Positions 8,141 through 17,543 of a DNA stretch of 40,144 nucleotides are shown here, one piece after another. Position numbers and translations under genes: made by a program. The stretch's first letter is position 1. Each line of letters starts with the position of its first letter. Source of the stretch: a virus; the IMG/VR virus record IMGVR_UViG_3300020465_000038, positions 1 to 40,144 of that record; one strand, written 5' to 3'. The notes under the pieces were generated by a model. The model saw only the letters and a list, made by a program, of their open reading frames with translations, was not told the DNA's origin and did no database searches.

Positions 8141-11100
8141 ATGGCAGACAACACTAATGTTAATAATAATGCGGCTGTCACAGTCGTAGGTAGAACTGCT
8201 CCAGTTCCTCCTGGTCAACAGAAAGCGGAGAAATCCATTCCTGTTGTTATTGCTAGTGACCAGTCAACTATACCAGTTGCGGAACAAAATAAAGTTGCAT
8301 CTGAAGTTGCACTATCACTTCTAGGTATACCAAGATCTGAAGTTGCTCTTGGTATCTTTGCAGACGTTAACACTTATGATGTTAACCCTTCAGAATGGAC
8401 CGCAGAACCTGAACAGTTTGCAACAGTTGATACTTCTACTGGTAAGTATGCTGGTATTACTCAAGATATGGGATGGGGTCTGACTCACGTTCCTGAAGAG
8501 TCTGGTGCGCTTTTAGAAGCACCTTCCGATGAACATGCTGTCCTAACTTCAAAACGTTTTTTCAGGTATCAGCCTGGTCGTGTTTCTGCTGCTACATTTG
8601 GTGTTAAAACTACTATACAGAATGTTCAATCTACTGATAGTAACGTTGTAGATACTTCAGATATTGGATCTGCAATTAAAAATCCATGTGTTCGTAAGTA
8701 TGGTATATTCGATAACTATGATGGATATTATTGGGAAACAAGAAATAATGGGCAAGGAGATAATTTCAGTGTAGTAAGAAGAACACAATCAGTTTTATTC
8801 AATAATCCAGTTGATTTTTCAAATACTAAAACTCCTGGACAAACAGCAGACTATGGAGCAACTAATCCATTAGATTTATTAGCACCAAGAGGAAACGAAA
8901 CTCCTGATGATAGGGAAGGTCAACCTAATGCAACAGGTGGTACATATCCAAGCGGATTCGATTCAACTCCTGCAGGATATGAAAACGTAAAACTTGGAGA
9001 TCTCTGCATTTACAGAGACAACTTAATGCTTACTCATGCTGGTTGTTATGATACCTCACTTTTACAAGAGAAAGTAGAAGTAAGTATTACATCAACTCTT
9101 GATAATGTACTTTATTCTAGTGTTGGTCTTGGTGTAAGTGTTCATAGTACTAATTATGACATTGATAGTGGATTGATGACAGTATATACTCATGGTACTC
9201 ATGGGTTTGGTGAAGGTAAGTACTTAACCTTGGGCGGTATTGGTATGACTTGCCAATACAGTTATACTAATACTGGTGATGCTAATCCTAAAGCAGGTGG
9301 TGTTAAAACATATGCAAACAGAACATATGGATATAATGTTCAGACTGTAGGTACAACAACTTCATTCATTGTTAATGTTGGTGTTTCAACTGTTCCTACT
9401 TTCTATTATTCTGGTGGTCATGCTATTGGACTTTCTACTAACCAGTATGTAAGTTACTCTAAGAAGAGTAATGATAATCCTCTTACTGGATTGGCTGATG
9501 ATAACATCTATAAAGTTTCTGCAGTTACTTATGATTATCCAACTGGTATTACTTCAGTAATGTTGAGGACATTGGATACTGGTTCTGGTGAAAATGCTCT
9601 TACTGTATCAGATGTAAATGCTGCTTCAATGGCAACGGGACATGTATTGGTTACTCCCGTTCCATTCATACAACCAACTGCTAATGATGTGTTAGGAAAC
9701 AGTACCAATATGTATAGTACCGTTAAACCATCTGGTATGTTCCCATACATGTATGAATCTTCGGATGGAACACAGGAAGGTTATGTTGATACAAGTTTAC
9801 CTGTTGGATCCACTGGAACAATTGAAGCACAAATTAATGCACTTAATACTTTCTACAGGGATTGGGTCAATCAGAATGTTAAGAAAGAATATTGGAATGT
9901 TTATGAGTATCGTGTACCACGTTCAAGATTTAGTGGTGATAGATTAGACGGATCAACTGCTGAATTACTTTATAGTGATGTTTCTGCTGATAAGAGAGCA
10001 GGTTCAACTGTTATTGATGAAGCAACTGGTGAGGAGAAGGAAGATACCAGTTTATGGAACCTTGAATTCGACAAGGTTACCATGTACAAGATCGAATTCT
10101 CATGGTATGGTGCTGTTGGTGCTCTATTCCTTGCGTATGTCCCTGTAAGCAGTGGAGAAGCACGTTGGATACGTGTACACCATTTGAGAGCATCTAACCA
10201 GTTAAAGGCATCTTCACTGGGTAATGCTACTCTTCCAATTACATACATGATTTATGGTGGAGGTAATTCAAATAAATTTGGTTATGCAGATACAAAGAGA
10301 ACACCAACTGCATTTGGATATGGTTCTAGTTCAGAGCATATTATCAAGTATGGTGCTTCATACTACATTGATGGTGGTGACCGTGGTACTGTTAAACTAT
10401 TCAGTTACGGAACACCAACTGATATAGAAGTATTTGGTTCAAAGAGGAACTTTGAAACTAGTACCAACTTAGGAAGTGATACTGGTAAAGTTAACTTAAC
10501 TAATTCTGTTTCCTCTGTTGCTGATCCTTATATTGAAGTTGGATCTGCAACTGGACTTTCAACTTCATTCTATGTTGGTGCAAAGGTTATCACTGGTAAT
10601 GTAATGGATCAGAATATTGAAGTTACTTATGTTGATATTGCAAATAAGAAATTACATATAAACACTCCAATTAGTACTGCTGGTTCTGTTGTTGCGAATG
10701 TTGATATTATTGTTAATCGTCCTACTCCTGTTATTGGTCTTAAGTGTAGAGACTTTATTCAAAGTAGTACAGGTAAGAGTGTAAGAAATAGAACTCAGGT
10801 ATATCCAACCAGACTTTCGACTGGTTCGACTGCAATGATCAAACTTGATCTTCTTAAGTCTCCCAAGTTCCAAACAGAGGCTAAAGTAACATCATCTACT
10901 CCTCCTTCATTGGTTAATAATCCTGATGCAACAACAGGAACTCATACAAACCATTGGAACATTGGTAAGAGAGGAAAACCAACAAAGATTAGTATTACTC
11001 AGGTAAGTTATACTGGAGCACATACTACTGTTCTTGCTGAATCTAGTCTGACTGATATGGTTTATGTTGAAACTGCTAGTGGTAGTGCTTCTCAAGGAGA

Positions 11101-11995
11101 TACACCTGATGTTAGTAACGTAACATATAACTCATCCAATGGTCAGTTAACATTTACATTTGGTTCAGCTCATAATATAGGTGCTGGAACCATTAGATTG
11201 AAGAAAGAATCTATTGCATTGACATGTAAATTAGATGCTACTGCTGCAAGTCCTAATGGTGTTAGTATCAAGAGATATCCTCGTACAATTGACCCATGTT
11301 TTGATGGTAAGGGTTGTGATGGTAGTACATTCTCTGGAACTATTTCAGGTGATGGAAATTATAGTAGACCTTTAACTATTGCTAACGTAACTGCAAGTGG
11401 ATTTACTGTTAATATAACAAGTTCTTCTAATACATCAACAGCATCTCTTGCTGAGTATATTAGATCGGATGATCCTATTAAGGGAGTCTATGGATACTTT
11501 AGAGGGTATTATGAGAATGATCCATCTAAGAAGAGGATTTCTGTTTTAGGATATCTTGAGAATCGTGATCTTGATAGAACTAGAGAAATTACTGATGGTG
11601 GTTTCTATTTCTCTGCTTTAGATGCTACTAATGATAATATTGTATTAGAGTCAGGTAGTCAGTTCTTATATGAATCACATAGCACTCCTCAAGGTGCTGG
11701 AGTCGATCCTACGACATCTGAATTCACTTTAGATCAATTATCATCTATCAAGGTAAATCCACAGAATAGAGCACCGATTCCAAAGACTGGAACAATCGTT
11801 GCAAGTCTATACATTCCTGCATCAGGAGAAGAATTTGATTTATCATCTTATTTCGATTATAATAAGGAATATCTATCATTCCCATTAACGGATTTAGTTG
11901 AAAGTTTATATCTATGTGGTTCAACTCAATCAGAATATTCTGCTGGAACAGCACATGCTTCAGTATCTGCAAGTCTCACTTGGGAGGAGCAGTGA
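8141..11995 (+). CDS. Large structural protein, paralogue of the next gene (1284 aa)
   Basis: Starts MADNTNVNNNAAVTVVG, then SIPVVIASDQSTIPV (about residues 31-45), a motif common at the N-termini of phage tail proteins. Three blocks are shared with the next gene: RFFRYQPGRVSAATFG (~140-155), TMYKIEFSWYGAVGALF (~647-663) and YGASYYIDGGD (737-747). In this protein about 500 residues separate the first two blocks, against about 130 in the paralogue, so roughly 380 residues are inserted here; they include a YTHGTHGFGEGKYLTLGG module (~350). A C-terminal module with YNSSNGQLTFTFGSAHNIGA and KRYPRTIDPCF (~990-1055) belongs to a repeat type I know from cyanophage tail proteins. The gap to the previous stop is two bases. 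It is probably a virion surface protein; the exact position is unknown. Confidence 0.75.
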   Translation: MADNTNVNNNAAVTVVGRTAPVPPGQQKAEKSIPVVIASDQSTIPVAEQNKVASEVALSLLGIPRSEVALGIFADVNTYDVNPSEWTAEPEQFATVDTSTGKYAGITQDMGWGLTHVPEESGALLEAPSDEHAVLTSKRFFRYQPGRVSAATFGVKTTIQNVQSTDSNVVDTSDIGSAIKNPCVRKYGIFDNYDGYYWETRNNGQGDNFSVVRRTQSVLFNNPVDFSNTKTPGQTADYGATNPLDLLAPRGNETPDDREGQPNATGGTYPSGFDSTPAGYENVKLGDLCIYRDNLMLTHAGCYDTSLLQEKVEVSITSTLDNVLYSSVGLGVSVHSTNYDIDSGLMTVYTHGTHGFGEGKYLTLGGIGMTCQYSYTNTGDANPKAGGVKTYANRTYGYNVQTVGTTTSFIVNVGVSTVPTFYYSGGHAIGLSTNQYVSYSKKSNDNPLTGLADDNIYKVSAVTYDYPTGITSVMLRTLDTGSGENALTVSDVNAASMATGHVLVTPVPFIQPTANDVLGNSTNMYSTVKPSGMFPYMYESSDGTQEGYVDTSLPVGSTGTIEAQINALNTFYRDWVNQNVKKEYWNVYEYRVPRSRFSGDRLDGSTAELLYSDVSADKRAGSTVIDEATGEEKEDTSLWNLEFDKVTMYKIEFSWYGAVGALFLAYVPVSSGEARWIRVHHLRASNQLKASSLGNATLPITYMIYGGGNSNKFGYADTKRTPTAFGYGSSSEHIIKYGASYYIDGGDRGTVKLFSYGTPTDIEVFGSKRNFETSTNLGSDTGKVNLTNSVSSVADPYIEVGSATGLSTSFYVGAKVITGNVMDQNIEVTYVDIANKKLHINTPISTAGSVVANVDIIVNRPTPVIGLKCRDFIQSSTGKSVRNRTQVYPTRLSTGSTAMIKLDLLKSPKFQTEAKVTSSTPPSLVNNPDATTGTHTNHWNIGKRGKPTKISITQVSYTGAHTTVLAESSLTDMVYVETASGSASQGDTPDVSNVTYNSSNGQLTFTFGSAHNIGAGTIRLKKESIALTCKLDATAASPNGVSIKRYPRTIDPCFDGKGCDGSTFSGTISGDGNYSRPLTIANVTASGFTVNITSSSNTSTASLAEYIRSDDPIKGVYGYFRGYYENDPSKKRISVLGYLENRDLDRTREITDGGFYFSALDATNDNIVLESGSQFLYESHSTPQGAGVDPTTSEFTLDQLSSIKVNPQNRAPIPKTGTIVASLYIPASGEEFDLSSYFDYNKEYLSFPLTDLVESLYLCGSTQSEYSAGTAHASVSASLTWEEQ

Positions 11996-11998
11996 TAA

Positions 11999-14900
11999 AT
12001 GAATGGAGGAAAAGATGTTAAGATTGGCCACGATAAACGTCCCGTTGCCATCATACCGAAGAATGAGGTAAATCTTTATAATATTGCTAATGGTGAAATT
12101 TTAACTGATGAATTTGGTAATCCTCTTATTGTTAATGTAGATCAGTTTTTTCTTAATGATGCAACTGCTGCTAGATCTACCTCAGTTGGATTTCCCGATA
12201 CACCAACAGAAGGATATAGTCGTAGAGACTATAAGATAGTAGGAATATATCATACAGCACAGTATGGTACAATTGATAATGAAATATATGCTCAAGTAGG
12301 AGTTGCGGATACTGCTGGTACTACTATTAATCCAGTATCAAAAATAAAAGTTGATGATATAACAGTAGATAATGTTGGAACCTTTACTGGTGATATAGAA
12401 GCTAATGGAAATACTATTACTAATATTAATAGTATGTCCAGTATTGTTGTTGGACATACCATTACGTTAACTAGTAGTGGTTCTGGAGTAACATTGGGTA
12501 GTGGTGCAAAAGTTGAAAGTATAGGTACATCACAGGTTGCACTTGATAAAAATTTTGAGGGTACTGGAGGTTCTACTGGTCAGTCTTTTAAAGTTGGTCT
12601 TTCTACTAGTAGATTACCTATTATTAACTGGCCTTATCTTGAAGTTGTTCCTGCTACTGGAGCACCACATGCTTCTGTTAATCCAGCAGCTCTTGTAGAC
12701 AGTCACAGAGTGTATGGGCATAATATTGGTATAGGAGTTAGTGTAGGAGATTTAGTCGAAGGAAATCATATTCCAAATGGAACATTTGTAACAGAAGTTA
12801 GTACTGATAATAATAGACTGACTATTTCTGAAGATATTAATGGTGGTTCTTTTACGGATAAACTTAGATTTAGAAGTGAACGTAAAACAAGTAGGAAAGC
12901 AGATAATGTTTGGAAGATAGCAGAAGTATTTGCAGAGAGTAGTGAAGTTAGTACTACTTTGCTTGGTGTAAACAGAGCAGAAACTCAACTGAGTTTATTT
13001 TCTAATGTATCTTCTTATGGATTGGATAGTAATGAATTTGAATATTACACCTGGAATACTGGACATGGATATAGATCATGGAATGAGAGAGCAAATAAAA
13101 CATATGGTAAACGTTACTTAGCAAAGATAACAGAAGAGACTCAAGAATCTGCTATACAATTGGCAGCTTTCCCACCACCATATTCTTTTCCTTTTGGTCC
13201 AAAATTTGCAAGGATTGGTCTTTACAATCCAACTCTATTTAATCAATACATATCTTTTATTCAATTGGGTAATGATCTTTATGATTATTATGATACTGGT
13301 GCTGGAGCATCGCAGGGTTATCCAGCAAGTTGGAAAGCTAAATTCTTAAGTAAATCATTTGTTAGAGTTATTGCTGGTGATGTATTTTATGACAAGAATG
13401 AAGATTCAGTAAATCAATTTACTGAAGCATTCGGTAGAATTGATATATGGACAGATACGTGGAGAGAGATTTCGGAAGGTAGTACTATAACTGATCCAGT
13501 TACGGGTCAATATTTTGATTTTGCGACGGTAAGTACTACTCTTGGTACACCATATGATTCAAGTAATACTAGACCAGGATATTCTAATTCTGATCGAAGA
13601 TTTGGAGCATTACAATCAAGACGAGTTTTTAGATATCAACCAGGTAGAATTTCTGGATTTACTTTTGGTTTAAAATCATCAGTAGAACCAGTTCCTGGTC
13701 TCACATTGGAGTGGGGGATAGCGAATCCAACAGACCAATATATGTTCAGGATATATGCAGGACAACTTTCTATTATTCGTAGAAGTAGTATTCCATTGGA
13801 ACCTTCTGTGTTAAGAAGAAATGGATTTGATACTACTCAAACTACAACTATAATAGCAGGATCAACATATAATACTATTCAACCTTATATTGGAACTAAT
13901 GATCCATATGATAGCGAATCCTATTATACTCTTGAAATACCACGAGATCAATTCAATGGTGACCCATTAAATGGTAATGGTCCTTCTGGATATTTTATTA
14001 AACCAGAAAATGTTACCATGTGGAAGATTGAATTTGGTTGGTATGGTGCTATTGGTGTACGTTTCTATGCATATATTCCTGCTGGTGTTGGAGAAGCAAG
14101 ATGGGTTGTAGTTCACACTTTGGTTATTGAGAACTCTCTTGGTCAACCATGTTTACGTGATTCATACTTTAGATTGAAGTATCAACTAGATATTTACAAC
14201 ACACAAAATATTAAAACACCACAATACCTATACAAATATGGTGCTTCATACTACATTGATGGTGGTGACGAAGGAACATCTCAAATCTATTCAGTTTCTA
14301 CGGGTGAGACAGCTAACTCTGGAGAAAAACAAATTAATATTGCTAATGATACTCCTTTGATTGGTATTACCCCAAAGACTTTCATAACAAATAGCACTGG
14401 AGTTGATATTGTAAATAAAAAACTTATTATACCTACAAGTTTAAACATCACTAGTGATTCCTTAACAAGAACTAAGATTGTTAATTGTAAAGGGTGTCCT
14501 GGATTTGGACATATCTATACTCCTGGAGTTCGTGCAACAACCACTGGAAGGGATATTACAGTTGAGTTTACAGGAACAAATAATATATCAGCAACTTCTG
14601 GTGCTGTTTCTACTTTTTCACATGATGGTACTGCTAATGGATCTAGAACTACAGGAACATATACAGTAACTACTACAAGTTCGGATAGTTCTGCATCTGG
14701 TCAAGATGCTGTATTCACAGTGTCTGTTGCTGCTGATGGTACACCAACTGTTACTATAATTGGTCTCGGTAAAGGTTATGCTGTTAATGAGACAATTACA
14801 ATTGCTGATTCCTCATTAGGTGGGGGTGGTGCTTCTGATGTTGTTGTAACAGTAACTGCTATTAAACCTTCTACCTATTTCTTGAAGAGTGATGAAGGGG

Positions 14901-16396
14901 CTAAATTAATTGCTCCTTCCATTTATAATGCATATATTGAGAAGGTTGAGGGAACTGAAACTGTTATTACTGGTGCTCCGAATCAATTTGACAGTGCAGT
15001 TATTAAAGGATTCGGACCAGGTTTGGATGGATATCCTAATTTGGATGGTAATAGATCAATTGGTGGAGCAGAAGTATACGATCATGTAACAGATAAAAAC
15101 ACTACAATTAATGCTGTAGGTACATACCCACATACAATTCGTTTGAGTAATTATGATGTTAATGCTGCTGCAGATTATGAAATCACAGGATCAGAAATTG
15201 ATGTTCAATTTATGAATCCGCAGATTGGAGATGATTATGCTCATTATGCTGATTTCTTAATTGGATTAACTGACAATAAACCATCAGTTGATGGATCAAA
15301 AACACAATTAAATGGGTGGAATATATCATGGACTGATGCAGCAACAGGAAATGTTGGTACAGGATTGACAAGTGTATTACCAAATACTAATATTTTATAT
15401 GGTGAACATACTCATGCTTATGGTGGAATGAATGAAGATGGAGTAGAAGTAAATGATGCGTGGTCTCATACTAGAGAAAGAGTTAGAATGGGAATTGATT
15501 CTAGAATACCTAGTGTTTCTGATAATGGCGGCCGTTGTTCTGTAATTAACTATAAAGTTATGGATCCATTAGCGATTACACCAATTAATCAGATTTTTGA
15601 TGTTAATCCAGAAGATGAGAGTCAGACAGGTGGAATACATGCTAACAAATATTATTTAAAAAAAGAAGGAACATTTCCTGCAGCAGCAGAAATTGGTGAT
15701 TTTGATGGTGGTCAAATTGCTTTATTGGAAGCAGATGGATTTACTGTTACAGAAAAGAATGTTTATTTTGTAGGAAAATCAACAACATTCATTTCGGGTT
15801 CTACTCAATATTCATATATTGAGATAAGTGCTAGTCTTGGAAGTGTAGGTGAAACTATAAATGGAATGACCGTTTATGTCAGACCTATCCAATTGAATGC
15901 AAGACGGATCCCAATTAAGCAAAAATTATATAACTATACTCCATGGCCATTATATTTGGTGATGAAATTAAAAGATAAATCGGCAATTAATAATATAACT
16001 ATTAAAGAAATTAGTGGTGACAATCAAAAAACAGTGACTCCTATACTTGCTGTTCCACCTGATACAAATATATCTGTAACTAATGCTGGTGGTAAAGCAG
16101 ATGTTACTGGCGCACCACCACCAAATTATATTTCAAAGGATAGATTATCTTCTGCAACTGTTGATACTCAAGACCAACAGAGATTGAGGTCTGCTGTTGT
16201 TAGGGATATTGTATATTCTGGTGCAAATGAGAGTAAAACTATTGACTTAAGTAAAACTTTTGGTGCTGATAGAAATGTCATTACTCCAGACAATCTAAAT
16301 ATAGAAGCAACATTTTTAATTGCACAAAAGATGGATGGTGGTGGTACTGATACTACAGGAACTGTTCAAGCAACATTGAACTACAAAGAACAATAA
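11999..16396 (+). CDS. Large structural protein, paralogue of the previous gene (1465 aa)
   Basis: Placed three bases after the previous stop, with a strong GGGAGGAG Shine-Dalgarno (11982-11989) inside the end of the upstream gene. It carries the same three blocks: RVFRYQPGRISGFTFGL (~542-558), TMWKIEFGWYGAIGVRF (~673-689) and YGASYYIDGGD (747-757), and both genes continue with a 'IG...F...STG' strand. About 400 more residues precede the first block than in the neighbour. The C-terminal third is distinct, with a His-rich stretch GEHTHAYGG and SHTRERVRMGIDSRIP around 1137-1170. No membrane segment or catalytic motif is seen. It ends overlapping a late-promoter box. It is inferred to arise from duplication of a tail or adhesin gene followed by divergence. 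Confidence 0.75.
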   Translation: MNGGKDVKIGHDKRPVAIIPKNEVNLYNIANGEILTDEFGNPLIVNVDQFFLNDATAARSTSVGFPDTPTEGYSRRDYKIVGIYHTAQYGTIDNEIYAQVGVADTAGTTINPVSKIKVDDITVDNVGTFTGDIEANGNTITNINSMSSIVVGHTITLTSSGSGVTLGSGAKVESIGTSQVALDKNFEGTGGSTGQSFKVGLSTSRLPIINWPYLEVVPATGAPHASVNPAALVDSHRVYGHNIGIGVSVGDLVEGNHIPNGTFVTEVSTDNNRLTISEDINGGSFTDKLRFRSERKTSRKADNVWKIAEVFAESSEVSTTLLGVNRAETQLSLFSNVSSYGLDSNEFEYYTWNTGHGYRSWNERANKTYGKRYLAKITEETQESAIQLAAFPPPYSFPFGPKFARIGLYNPTLFNQYISFIQLGNDLYDYYDTGAGASQGYPASWKAKFLSKSFVRVIAGDVFYDKNEDSVNQFTEAFGRIDIWTDTWREISEGSTITDPVTGQYFDFATVSTTLGTPYDSSNTRPGYSNSDRRFGALQSRRVFRYQPGRISGFTFGLKSSVEPVPGLTLEWGIANPTDQYMFRIYAGQLSIIRRSSIPLEPSVLRRNGFDTTQTTTIIAGSTYNTIQPYIGTNDPYDSESYYTLEIPRDQFNGDPLNGNGPSGYFIKPENVTMWKIEFGWYGAIGVRFYAYIPAGVGEARWVVVHTLVIENSLGQPCLRDSYFRLKYQLDIYNTQNIKTPQYLYKYGASYYIDGGDEGTSQIYSVSTGETANSGEKQINIANDTPLIGITPKTFITNSTGVDIVNKKLIIPTSLNITSDSLTRTKIVNCKGCPGFGHIYTPGVRATTTGRDITVEFTGTNNISATSGAVSTFSHDGTANGSRTTGTYTVTTTSSDSSASGQDAVFTVSVAADGTPTVTIIGLGKGYAVNETITIADSSLGGGGASDVVVTVTAIKPSTYFLKSDEGAKLIAPSIYNAYIEKVEGTETVITGAPNQFDSAVIKGFGPGLDGYPNLDGNRSIGGAEVYDHVTDKNTTINAVGTYPHTIRLSNYDVNAAADYEITGSEIDVQFMNPQIGDDYAHYADFLIGLTDNKPSVDGSKTQLNGWNISWTDAATGNVGTGLTSVLPNTNILYGEHTHAYGGMNEDGVEVNDAWSHTRERVRMGIDSRIPSVSDNGGRCSVINYKVMDPLAITPINQIFDVNPEDESQTGGIHANKYYLKKEGTFPAAAEIGDFDGGQIALLEADGFTVTEKNVYFVGKSTTFISGSTQYSYIEISASLGSVGETINGMTVYVRPIQLNARRIPIKQKLYNYTPWPLYLVMKLKDKSAINNITIKEISGDNQKTVTPILAVPPDTNISVTNAGGKADVTGAPPPNYISKDRLSSATVDTQDQQRLRSAVVRDIVYSGANESKTIDLSKTFGADRNVITPDNLNIEATFLIAQKMDGGGTDTTGTVQATLNYKEQ

Positions 16397-16402
16397 TAAA
16401 TA
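16395..16402 (+). promoter_or_regulatory. Late promoter (AATAAATA)
   Basis: The box overlaps the TAA stop of the upstream gene and lies 19 bases before the ATG at 16421. The expected start near 16408 would give a leader of about a dozen bases, A-rich and without a good Shine-Dalgarno. It would let the fibre/protease/LRR block be transcribed independently of the giant genes. Confidence 0.55.
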
Positions 16403-16420
16403 AAGAAAAGTATTTGATAA

Positions 16421-17542
16421 ATGGCTAATAAAAGACCGCTAGTTATTAACACCGCTACCAATCAGATTGAAGAGATCGGTACTTCTGATACTCTTACGTG
16501 TGATGGTGGTGGTTTAACAGGAATTACTGGAACAGGTTCTGGTGTTAACGTACAAGATAGTGGAACAGCAAGAGGAACACCAGGTACACTTAATTTCGGA
16601 ACTGGATTAACTGTAGCAGCTCCTGTTGGTGGTGTATCATTAATTGAGTCATCTTTTGATATTGTAAGTGATACTACTCCACAACTTGGTGGTAATTTAG
16701 ATACGAACTCGAAGAATATTGTATTAGGTGATAGTAGTGGTGCAAGTGTTAATAGACTTACACTGGGTGCTGCTCCAGATATGTCCTTATATCATGATGG
16801 TACTAGTGGTAGTATAGATCTTACTAATGGTTCATTAACAGTTCGTGTTCATAATTCAAATGGTAAAGGATTTTATATAGAAGATCCTAATGGAACAGCA
16901 ACCATTGCTAAGTTTGAGAAGGATGCAACTAGTGGCAAAGGTCGTTGCGAATTGATGTTTGATGGAGCCAAAACATTTGAAACTGTTGATGGTGGTGTAG
17001 ATATAACTGGAACATTGGAAGTAACTGGTGTTCTGACTGCTGGTGGTCTGACATATCCAAATACAAATGGAACAAGTGGCCAACAATTGACTAGCGATGG
17101 AGCTGGTAATGTAACATGGGGAGCAGCAGGTAGTGGTGGAGGAGGAACATCACTTGGTAGTAGAACAACCAAGGCAGGAACTACTAGTACTCTTGCAGCA
17201 GCTGCATCTGCTGATTTGAATATCACTGGTGCATTTAAAGCATATGCATTATTGAAGATAGCAATCGATCATCCTGCATGGGTGGTTTTATATACGAATG
17301 ATACAACAAGAACTGCTGATGATGCTAGAGCAGAAGGAACAGACCCAACTCCAGGTTCAGGTGTTCTTGCAGAAGTTCTTACAACTACTGCTGGTGCAAG
17401 TACATTTGTTATGACTCCTGGTTTGCTTGGATGGAATGATGATGGTACTCCAGCAACAACAATTTATGCAAAGGTAAAGAATAAAGATACATCATCTCGT
17501 GCGATCACAGTAACACTAACAGTTATTCAACTGGAGGCTTAA
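16421..17542 (+). CDS. Tail fibre with C-terminal adsorption-type domain
   Basis: A 373-aa fibre. Residues 1-25 (KRPLVINTATNQIEEIGTSD) are a typical attachment end. Then comes the shaft, with the repeat TPQLGGNLDTNSKNI (~87-101) and fibre repeats such as VDITGTLEVTGVLTAGGLT. A glycine-rich hinge (GSGGGG, ~237-242) leads to a compact C-terminal domain (~262-373) containing LLKIAIDHPAWVVLYTND, TADDARAEGTDPTPGSGV and VTLTVIQLEA. I recognise this C-terminal module from tail proteins of many phages; it probably forms the trimeric tip. It is the first gene after a late promoter, and its stop lies one base before the protease ATG. The host receptor is not predictable. Confidence 0.75.
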   Translation: MANKRPLVINTATNQIEEIGTSDTLTCDGGGLTGITGTGSGVNVQDSGTARGTPGTLNFGTGLTVAAPVGGVSLIESSFDIVSDTTPQLGGNLDTNSKNIVLGDSSGASVNRLTLGAAPDMSLYHDGTSGSIDLTNGSLTVRVHNSNGKGFYIEDPNGTATIAKFEKDATSGKGRCELMFDGAKTFETVDGGVDITGTLEVTGVLTAGGLTYPNTNGTSGQQLTSDGAGNVTWGAAGSGGGGTSLGSRTTKAGTTSTLAAAASADLNITGAFKAYALLKIAIDHPAWVVLYTNDTTRTADDARAEGTDPTPGSGVLAEVLTTTAGASTFVMTPGLLGWNDDGTPATTIYAKVKNKDTSSRAITVTLTVIQLEA

Positions 17543-17543
17543 A

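Noticed and set aside
951-16396. Frameshifts or broken genes among the giant ORFs
   Set aside because: All three frames are continuous with gaps of 2-3 bases between genes, and shared motifs stay in register; the tight junctions are normal gene boundaries.
16856-17226. Two overlapping minus-strand open frames within the fibre gene
   Set aside because: No start context or family resemblance; they mirror the repeat-rich fibre coding on the plus strand.
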